From Cryptomeria japonica (taxonomy: Eukaryota > Streptophyta > Pinopsida > Cupressales > Cupressaceae), in the NCBI RefSeq assembly GCF_030272615.1, contig NC_081408.1:198428841-198492840 (forward strand): 64,000 bases of DNA, in the 5' to 3' direction. The translations under genes and the position numbers were made by a program. How positions within the stretch are numbered: position 1 is the first letter of the stretch; the number at the start of each line of letters is the position of its first letter. Under the pieces are notes generated by a model that did not search any database, was not told where the DNA came from, and saw only the letters and a program-made list of their open reading frames with translations. Shown in pieces: positions 55,928 to 64,000 of the stretch.

Positions 55928-58900
55928 CTATGTAGTTCTGGTAACTACCTCTTTATTCCAATCCGCATGTGCAATGACAAACTGCTGAATGATTTTGTCA
56001 TGAGGTAATCCCACGTGTGCCATTCGTTGCTTCCAGACTTCTTTTTCCTTCTGAACCTGCGCAAATTTGTCAGAGTGACTATCCAGATGTTCGATGCATA
56101 AAAATAGGAGTGATTCAATTTTAGAAATCACACTAAGGTCATCTGGAACTAAACCCTTAGCTTCTTTCACATAATTGATTTTGCCCTTAAATGATTCGGT
56201 TATAGCCTCAACTGTCTCAAGGGTTCTTCCATCATCTTTTAGGCATTTTATCCCAATGCACATGAGTTCATTTTTATGGAGGTGACTAACTCTATGAGTT
56301 GATTTATCATCTTCGTGAAGTCCCCACAAGCCTTCTTTATCAAAGAATTGCTCCATTCAATATTCTTCTGGCACACATACAAAATGCTATCATCCAAACC
56401 TGCCACAGGTTTTTCTGCAAGAAATTTCATTACCCCATAATTTTGCACTTCTCGCATCTACGCTGATTTTGGCACCCATTTTGCTTCTTCATTTTTCCAA
56501 TTGATGATTTTGACTTCCAGTTCCTTCATGACTTGTATCGCCCCATTATATACTCTACTTAAATTAATAAAGTATTTTGCACCAGACTTCTGAATTCTTT
56601 CTAGCCATTCCATCACAATTTTTGTGATCAACCTGCATTTCTGTATTTGTTCCAGAGTCTTCTAATTTGTGGGGGACTTAGGATTGAAAGACATTGGAAT
56701 TTTTGATAGAGGTTGAGGATTTGGATCATTTATTGCCTCAATATACTCTGCCATCCTCTGTAACATCTCTTTCATTTGATGTTTATCCTTCTCATCTTTC
56801 CAAGTCCTGGTTATGATTTTCTTTATTGAAGCTTCAAGATTAAGCACATCTGTAGCTCAAGAGGCAGTTCCAATTTTAATCCTTTCAACTACAAAGTCAT
56901 GAGCTATAGGGCTCGCTGTTTTCTCCTCTGTTAATGGATGCGCTATCTCTACAATCTAGTTTCCACTATCTGCATCAAAATCAATCTTTGACATGGTTTT
57001 TGACTTCTTTGCCTTTAGATTTTTTCTTAGGCACTTACTCACCATATCTTCAACTGGAATCGAGGCTGGAACAATATTTCTCTTTTTGTTGCTTAACATG
57101 TTTTCTAACCATACTGGTCCTGAAGGAGCTTGAGACCTATCTGGGTTAGTTCCAGTTTCTTTTCCATCTGTGACTACCATAATAGTAACTTCATTTGGGG
57201 CTTCCTATTCTTGCTGATTATTACCCTCATCTGCTAAACCTTGTCACTCTTTGATTGGATCAATTGAAGTAGTATCCATCTCAAGATCAACTACTATAGT
57301 ATCAACAGGAAAGGAATGCCTTTTTCCTCTTGTTCTTGAGCGGGTGACTAACAAAAGTTGCCTCCTCTTTGGTTTGCATTGTCTTTGCTCTCTGTCCTCC
57401 TTTTCCCTATTTTTGTAAACCTGCAACACAAGATGGGACAAGAGAATTAGATACCAAGACCTTGGTGGGTGAGGTTTAATCTTTCCTTGAACTTCTGCTT
57501 GGTCTTCGCTTTTTAAGCCACTTCTATGTTCTTCGAATGACCAAGATTGTCCTAGTTTGAATCTATTCTTCTTCATCCTTTGTCCAATCAATCTTTGGTA
57601 TCACCCCTGGCTGCCTATCATCAACAAATTTGGAATAAAGCAAATCATATTCATCATCCATGATATTTGTAGTGTTTATCTTCAGACCATAATCTTGAAT
57701 TTGCTTCACTGTGAGTCTTAGGTGAGCTCTTTTTTGGACTTCATACTCATCCACACAATCTGCCCAAAAGTCTTCTAAATCAGTTACATGTCAAAAATTC
57801 TCCCTGAATGTAAAGTGTGTCATTGCAAATCCTTTAGTATCAAATTTAGCGCAGGGGAAGTACAACTAAAAATTGAACCTTTTGAACTCTAATTCTGAAT
57901 TCAAAGCATCTGCACTACTACAAGTGTAGTATGTGAGCTCAATGGGAAAGGAAACCCTTGTTTGGTGAACTTCCCCATATTTCTTATCTATATGAGCCAA
58001 TTGCCTGCAAACTTCAATTAATACTTGTCTGTCAAAGGCATACCTCGGTAATTTGTAGGGTTCTCCTTCAAAGCCACCAACCCTCAAATAAGTGAACCTA
58101 GAGAACTGAATATAGAAGCTGCCATATATATATTTATAAATTGCATAGCTTACTTAGTCAATCTCTTATGAACATCTCCTTTCAATTCAAATACTAACCT
58201 GCCCAAGAAAATATTGTGAACCTTATAATAATTTTTAGTAACCCTATGTTGTTGCAAATGCAGGTGGTATTCATAAATCTTCGTATCATTCTACCAAGTT
58301 TCATGATACAGACCTACCCATTGACGAGTACAAGCTAAACAATATATGAGGTAGGATGACATATAGAATTTTTTGTTCCCAAAACAACTTAAACCCTCAT
58401 GCATTCTTTCTGCAATTAACTCTACCCAATATATGTATCTCTTGTCACCAAAAATGACCTAAATAAAGAAATACATCCAATCCTCCCTATAAAAGGCTAT
58501 TTGATTTCCTCGCATTCTATGCAATAAAATGACTATATTCCTTACTTCCTAAATTAGATGCTCTTAGGTTAATGGGCTTGGTAGTCTTGAACCCCCCTTT
58601 TGAAATTTTAATAACCAATTTCTTGCAATGACACTCCTATAACATGACTTCTTTTGAGAGAAAATCCCTTGCGACTTGCCTACCGTCCAGTCCTCATATT
58701 GCTCTTTCTCTGGTATTTTCATTATAGTGGAAACAACCTCCCAATTAATTGCAATCAAAACCTTACCCTCTACATCTCTTACACACCTCTCTACAGGATC
58801 ATATCTACTCATACATTCCAAAACTACTTCCGGACATGAAACAATGGGAGGAAATGCAACAACTTCTATCAACCCACTAACTAAAAATTTTTGCATCAAA

Positions 58901-59151
58901 AGGGAGCTAGCAAAATTTTGCACTCTTTCATGGAATTCATTTAAATCTACTGACAGTAGAAAAGTATCTCCTATGTTAGGAAGGAAACTAACTAGCCAAG
59001 ACTTCTGGTCTACTTGAGGTACTTTCGGTCTCATTTTAGTTTTACAATTAGAAAATGCACAGCAAGAAGAATTGACTGAACCGATTGAAGTGTCAAATGG
59101 CACTTTCAATTTATGAAAACCAACAAAAAAAGAGGAAGAACTTGCGCTCAC
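55928..59151 (-). pseudogene. Accessory protein of E6, unknown function, ~1,075 codons with interruptions
   Basis: I do not recognise it. It starts at ATG 59151 (MSASSSSFFVGFHKLKV) and continues through frames 58564-59151, 57866-58087, 57563-57754, 57244-57591, 56956-57180, 56662-56847, 56248-56457 and 55928-56356. The N-terminal ~200 residues include GKVLIAINWEVVSTIMKIP, similar to the segments ITKEAVKVVIGLP (E3) and IEEVSRLPMEGE (34833 copy). A basic segment (KPKRRQLLLVTRSRTRGKR, near 57340) and another (RKNLKAKKSKTMSK, near 56990) follow, then a helical, Lys/Glu-rich C-terminal third with Trp- and Cys-containing segments. As in E3 it takes the place of pol. Confidence 0.65.
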
Positions 59152-59539
59152 CTTTCATGTAGAACTGAGAATTCATGGAGTCGGAAGAAAGAAATGTCAC
59201 GTGCTTTAACCTTCCACTTACCAAATTGGGTAAATGATAAAGGGAAGTAACTTTTTTTAAATAAAACAAATCTTAGGGACTGGCCTAAAATATCGGCCGC
59301 ACGATCTATCATGATTTGAAAAATGCATACTCATTCGTGCTAAATCGTGCCGAAAAGATCAAGTTCTGACAGTTCATTAATAGAAAGTCGTTTCTCCTCC
59401 ACATCCTTTACTTGAAATGATTATTCCCAAGTATGGATTCACATCACAATTCATTTTCTCGAGGTTCATCTTTTAAATCCAGAATATTCCCTGTATGCCG
59501 ACACTTGTCAACTTTATCTCCAAAGTCATCAATCCTCAA
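59152..59539. other. Leader of E6, proximal part
   Basis: No frame. Contains ATCGGCCGCACGATC near 59292 and CGTGC repeats near 59336-59352. Confidence 0.4.
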
Positions 59540-59835
59540 AGTTTGAACCTTGAACCTTGAACCCTTCGAAAAGAAGTTCAAAGGTTCAAGTTCAAAATAG
59601 TATTAGTGCAAAACACACGAACATGAAGCTTACCCATTATAAAACATGACTTACGTGAGACTTTCTTTAAAATGTTGAACCTTGAACCTTGAACCACTCT
59701 AAAGGTTCACGGTTCAAGTTCAATGAACTACGACCACCAAGACCTTTAACACCTTTTTTTTTTAACAAAGCCGCTATGTCACATACCGCACTTGAACTTG
59801 AACTTTGAACCTTAAAATGGCTCAAGTGAGAGGTT
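59540..59835. repeat. Three TTGAACC / GGTTCAA inverted repeats
   Basis: Blocks at about 59543-59605, 59671-59733 and 59790-59838. In the first two, tandem GAACCTT(GAACCTT) units face AAGGTTCA(AGTTCAA) units across an 8-20 base loop, so each can fold back; the third has a similar but looser layout. Confidence 0.88.
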
Positions 59836-60049
59836 CAATTCAAGAAAACAAATTGCAAGCAGAAAAATATTTAAAGAACGCGAAAAGATAGAAAAACAAG
59901 AGCGGACTAACAAGATGAAGACTATGTAAGGACTAAAAATTGGGATTATGACAATTGTGCAAGTACCATATGAAATGATTATGAGGACGCTAATGGGATA
60001 CAAATGAGGACTTTATAAGGACTATGCAAGGACTTATGCAAAGTAAAGA

Positions 60050-60340
60050 AATAAATGAAGACTATAATAAGGACGATAATGAGGACTATGATGAGGATTA
60101 TGACGATCGTCCAAGGATTTATACAAAGATTATGATGACTATGCAAGGAGTTATGTGAAGATTACGATGACTATTCAAGGAATTATGTGAAGATTATGAC
60201 GACTATGCAAGGACTATATGTGAAGATTATGATGACTATGAAAGGAGTTATGTGAAAATTATGATGATGTATGTGGGAGCTCTATAAGGACATATATGGA
60301 GACTATACAAGGAGTTATGTAAAGTAAGGACATAAATGGG
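60050..60340. repeat. Imperfect ~33-bp tandem repeat
   Basis: Units of the form ATGTGAAGATTATGATGACT...CAAGGAGTT recur about seven times, for instance from 60149, 60186 and 60219, with diverged units on either side (GGACTATGATGAGG, GGACATATATGGAG). Confidence 0.85.
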
Positions 60341-61338
60341 GACAATAATGAGGATGATACAAACCTTAAGGACTCTAAGAAAACCTATGACCACAAGTAT
60401 GCAAAATTTAGGACATTGTTGGACTATTTGATGTTTCAAAATACACTCTGTTTCAAGTAACTATGTTTGTAGGACAAGTCTATTTTTCAATTCTGAGAAC
60501 ACTGTCTGAAGATAAGTATAGCTGGATGAATTGTGTTTTGACAAACTCTAAGAATTCAAAGATACGCAAGGTAAGGCCTAAAATAACCCAAATACTGACT
60601 CAATATTGGTCTAGCACAATGATACACATAAAAACATAGAAGACAATCTTAGGATAGAAAGTGGAAACTATTTAATGGGGGCCCCGTAGCAAAATACCAA
60701 AACAAGATGAACAGATAAAGTCTGGTAGCATTGGCTCCACTCCATGGCACAAAATTCTTGGGCATGCCAATCTCTCTTACCTTGAAGATCCGAAGATCTT
60801 ATCACCGAGGATTTTATGTCTCATCATGCAAGGTACATGGAGAGTATCTTTGGGGTATGATCCACACACCAGGAACCAATAAACATGGGATTTGAGCTAC
60901 CAAGTTGGTTCTTATTATAAGTTTTGAGGGATCTCGATCCAATAATGAATTCTCAAAGAAAGCCACTTAAGGCTTTAGTTAAGCTTATCAGTGCAGGGAA
61001 GGCCCCCACATAGTCAAATTCACACAACACTCTAGCTGTATGACCAGTATGTTTATATAGTAGTTTGAAAAACCCACTCGAGAGTATGCTGAGAGAGATG
61101 ATATCTCCAATGCATCCTAATTTGAAGTACCTCTGTGGGGTGATGAAATTCCTAGTCAAAGATACCCCTCACTACTAAAAATAAAAAGTGGGTGTTGTTA
61201 GCACCTTTTCCTCACTCCCAAGACCTTGAAGGTGGGTGGAAAGGTACTTAATGCAACAATAGGTCCACCCAAGAAACAAAAAAGTTATTTTTCTCTTAAA
61301 TATCACAATGTGATTTATTCTATTCATAAATTAGATTC
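60341..61338. other. Leader of E6, middle part, no feature assigned
   Basis: The minus-strand frame 60953-61159 and sequence around 60770-60850 have somewhat protein-like composition but no recognisable motif. A CTCACTCCCAAGACC patch lies near 61214. Confidence 0.35.
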
Positions 61339-61556
61339 ACATCAATTTTAAAGCCCAAACTGAGGTGTGAGATATGCATGTGTATGTCTATTTTAAAACA
61401 TCAAAGTGAAGTGTGCGATCATGCATGTCAATTTTAAACCCAGGATCAATTTTAAGCACCAAGCTGAAGTGTGAGAGCATGTATGTGAATTTTAACCAGA
61501 TTTATTTTAAGCACCAAGTTGAAGTGTGAAAGCATGCATGTCAATTTTAAACCCAA
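61339..61556. repeat. ~60-bp tandem repeat, about four units
   Basis: Units contain ATTTTAA(A)GC-(A)CCAA(G/A)CTGA(A/G)GTGTGA and GCATGCATGTCAATTTTAAA, e.g. at 61341, 61395, 61450 and 61502. Confidence 0.88.
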
Positions 61557-62150
61557 AATCCAAAAGTGATTTAACCCTAAAGGATCCTACAATCAAATTG
61601 TTAGTGGTTTCCAAAATAATCTGGGAGGATCAAGCCTTCTTTGTAATTTCACCACACGCTGCAAATAGGGAATTACTTACCAAAAAACACATACAAAAAC
61701 TAGAAAAAAGAAAGCCGAACTACCTTTTGAATGAATGTGTGATTCTAACAAAGCGAATGCATAATAATGTCTAGACAATTGTGTTGTGATGATTGAACTA
61801 ATGCATAAAAATGACAAAGCGAATACATGAAAGTACCAAGGTGAATGCATGATAGATAAACAAAGAATTAAAAAACCCTATCAAAAGCATAAACTTCACT
61901 AGAAACTTCTTAGTCTTCTAGGTCTTGTATTCTCTTTCTGCTTTTAGGATTTGTCAATAATTTATGGCTTGATCTTCTTTATTCATTTTCTCTTCAAGAA
62001 CCTCAAATCTTAAACCTTACTTTGCCTACCATGAGATATGATATATGTAAAGCATCATGCAAACATAAAATATTCATATTTACAGAATTGAATGGAAAAA
62101 TTAAAGAAATCAAGAAAATACAATCAACAGAATGCAAAACTAAAAACTAT

Positions 62151-62295
62151 GAATGTGTAACGATGTCTACATGAATGCGTAATGATATTTAGGTGAATGC
62201 ATGATGATGTTTGCATGAATACATAATGATGTTTGCATGATTGTGTAATGATGTCTGCATGAATGCATAATGATGTCTACATGAATGTGTAATAG
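62151..62295. repeat. ~24-bp tandem repeat, about six units
   Basis: Unit GAATGCATAATGATGTCTGCAT with variants, from 62151 to 62295. Confidence 0.92.
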
Positions 62296-62403
62296 TTAAC
62301 TCTGCCTGCAAAATACGTACAAAACCTACAAAAATTCTCAAAATCTGTATGATCTTGCAAAATCACACTAAAAATGCAAAGGGTTAATTAGATGTTGTTC
62401 ATG

Positions 62404-62415
62404 TCAAGTTCACCA
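62404..62415 (-). promoter_or_regulatory. Primer-binding site of E6
   Basis: The minus strand reads TGGTGAACTTGA, three bases from the LTR edge, the same layout and nearly the same sequence as the gypsy PBS at 14751-14761. Confidence 0.65.
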
Positions 62416-62418
62416 AAA

Positions 62419-63710
62419 TGTATATGCTTAAAATTATCATTGCTTAACTAGAAATAAAGGGAAATCACGAATCCCTATTCTAACAATTCAAACATAAACC
62501 AATGAAATAGATGCATAATAAAATCAAATTTAAACAATATAAAACTCCCTATTCTACATCATAGCTTCCATTATTTTTCTCTTCTTTGTGGAATGATGGC
62601 TCTCAGATATCGCGTTGGCAACCTGGAATTGACACAAAGATTCGAAGTTCGTGATTATTCGTGATTGTTGAAAATGGACATTGAATGCTCAATTTATAGA
62701 TTATTGGAGAGAATTGATTGAGAGGTGGAACAGATTGATCAAGAGGTGGAACTCAGGTGAGCTCGCATGTTGATTGATAGTTGAACTATTGATTTGGAGG
62801 TGGAATAGAATAGATTGAATTGTTAATTGAGTTAACTGATTGATAAAAAAGTTGATTCAAAGATGAAAAACAATGATTGGAGGAGAATTAATTAATGACA
62901 AAGAAAGTTTTATTTAGAAAAATCTAATTGGAAGATAGAAATGGAATGATTGGAGAGAATTAAAGAAAAGATGTAATTAATTAATTAATTGAAATGATCA
63001 ATTAAAATAGATGGAATAGTTAACTAAGATGACTGGTTGAATGCTTTTTGGGGAAAAAAGCAAAGTGGGAGATAGAAATAGAGATTGGAAAGATAATTGA
63101 TTTAATTAATCAATTAATTGACTTAATTAATTTAGCATGTACTTGCACTTTGACTGTCATTTTCAATTTAATCTTTGCATGAGATTTAATTCAAATATTG
63201 AATTTATTTTAAATTCAATTTGTTATTTAAATATATTTAGTACTTTGACTTTGATTTTCAATTTAATCTTTGAAATCATGCACATGTATTTGAAATTAGA
63301 AGAAATTGGAAGAATATGAATTTAATTAAATAATAAAGATTATTTAAATTAAAGGAATTAAATCATAATTAATTAAATAATAAATATTTAATTAATATTT
63401 AGAAAAGGGTTAAATGATCAAATGATGAGAAATAGAAATTGAGAATGAATTTATTTAAATAATAAAGATTATTTAAATTGAGGGATTAATAATCACAATT
63501 AATTAAATAACAAATATTTAATTAGCATAAGAAACTGGTTTAAATGATTAAATGATAATAGAATTGATATTGGAATAATTAGTAAGATGGTAAAGAAATA
63601 TGAAATTAGAAGAAAAAGATTAATTAACTTAATTAAAGAATTAAAGAATTATTTAACTAATTGGACGAATAATTAGTACATGATCAATGAGACATTTTTA
63701 GGTGTCTACA
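62419..63710 (-). repeat. 5' LTR of E6
   Basis: 1,292 bp, TGTATATGCT to GGTGTCTACA, with the E8 gag resuming directly after 63710. Extremely AT-rich from about 62840 onward (TTAATTAA words). Confidence 0.8.
63318..63575. repeat. Two ~129-bp direct repeats in the E6 LTR
   Basis: Units begin GAATTTAATTAAATAATAAAG (63318) and GAATTTATTTAAATAATAAAG (63447) and stay alignable through TTAAATGAT(C/T)AAATGAT. Confidence 0.85.
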
Positions 63711-64000
63711 TGAACATAACTACCTTTATGGCTAAGGTGAATGAGCTTGTTATGAACATCAAATGTGTCATTGGAACTCTTTAGGAAGATGAGATTGTTG
63801 CTAAGGTATTGAGATCTTTGTCTTCTACTTATAAAGCTAAGGTTGTTGTTATTGATGAGATCTAGAGTGTGACTACTGTGACAAGAGATATGTTGGTTGG
63901 TAAGCTTGTTCCATTTGAGCTAAGTGAATTTGGAGAATCAAATGGAAAATATGAGACTGCATTTAAAGCCTTTGTATCCAGGAAGCAATGGTATGATCAA
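63711..64000 (+). pseudogene. Copia gag of E8, part after the E6 insertion
   Basis: The frame gives TTFMAKVNELVMNIKC, a stop, EDEIVAKVLRSLSSTYKAK and MLVGKLVPFELSEFGES, matching the corresponding E4 gag order (ITAFMERVNEIVMG, EDEIVSKVLRALP, LVGKLSAFELEEFG). Two TAG stops. It runs off the window. Confidence 0.92.

Larger units (their letters stand above)
54885..63710 (-). mobile_element. LTR insertion E6 carrying an accessory frame, inside E8 gag
   Basis: It has a 1,292-bp 5' LTR (62419-63710), a PBS, a 3.2-kb leader with three minisatellite blocks, a ~1,075-codon unknown frame and, at the far end, the first 40 bp of the LTR again (54885-54924). No protease, integrase or RT is present. The flanks AGAAG and TGAAC agree at only three of five positions, as expected for an old target duplication. 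Confidence 0.8.
53232..64000 (+). mobile_element. Copia element E8 (plus strand), interrupted by E6 and cut by the window edge
   Basis: 5' LTR 53232-54457, PBS 54460-54471, gag from ~54508 to 54884, the 8.8-kb E6 insertion, then gag again from 63711 to the window end. The gag parts join in register when compared with the E4 gag. Confidence 0.88.

Noticed and set aside
61339-62295. Possible CRISPR-like array
   Set aside because: The repeats are adjacent tandem units without unique spacers, in a plant retroelement leader.
1-64000. tRNA or rRNA genes
   Set aside because: The only tRNA-like matches are the short primer-binding sites next to LTRs; no cloverleaf or rRNA segment was recognised.

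Overview
The window reads as intergenic DNA from a large, repeat-rich seed-plant genome. A gymnosperm (conifer-like) genome is my inference from the depth of nested, diverged LTR retrotransposons and the absence of any convincing host gene; the sequence does not prove it. Nearly everything recognisable is LTR retrotransposon: copia (Ty1) elements primed by initiator tRNA-Met (PBS close to TGGTATCAGAGC), Ty3/gypsy fragments of the Tat/Ogre type (two RNase H domains), and several non-autonomous LTR elements. No rRNA, tRNA or CRISPR was seen. The element names E1 to E9 used here are mine.

Layout. 1-5992: copia E1 (minus), 3' LTR cut by the window edge, with an integrase-RT deletion fusion. 5993-10215: copia E2 (minus), protease deleted, 5' LTR cut short. 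10216-16422: Tat-type gypsy (minus) with its 5' LTR but no integrase and no 3' LTR. 16423-22318: E3 (minus), a non-autonomous element with a coiled-coil/four-zinc-knuckle gag and, instead of pol, a ~1,050-codon unknown reading frame. 22319-25530: AT-rich DNA with a probable LTR (23632-25018). 25531-25877: large TA/TATG microsatellite on the edge of copia E4 (25878-32732, minus), the most complete gag-pol here. 32733-33731: LTR and stub of another copia (EX). 33732-34830: gypsy integrase tail and LTR start (plus).

34833-41745: a second unknown reading frame of the E3 kind, split by E5 (35917-41169, plus), a gag-protease copia element with an acidic C-terminus in place of integrase/RT/RNase H, flanking LTRs and a near-perfect target duplication. 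41753-46100: LTR-like DNA with hairpins, an unidentified ORF and a microsatellite. 47268-50388: a third unknown frame (~1,040 codons). 51059-53231: gypsy-type 3' LTR and a short transmembrane ORF. 53232-64000: copia E8 (plus), whose gag is split by E6 (54885-63710), an LTR insertion carrying a fourth unknown frame (~1,075 codons) and three minisatellite blocks.

How the parts relate. The copia LTRs share short modules (a homopolymer C tract before the PBS, a hairpin, a leader and purine tracts) although the rest has diverged, which suggests non-autonomous elements such as E3 and E5 used proteins made by autonomous relatives. The strongest candidate for something undescribed is the family of ~1,050-codon accessory proteins, seen in four copies that are, where the surrounding element can be recognised, in different element contexts. 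All copies here are broken by stops or frameshifts.
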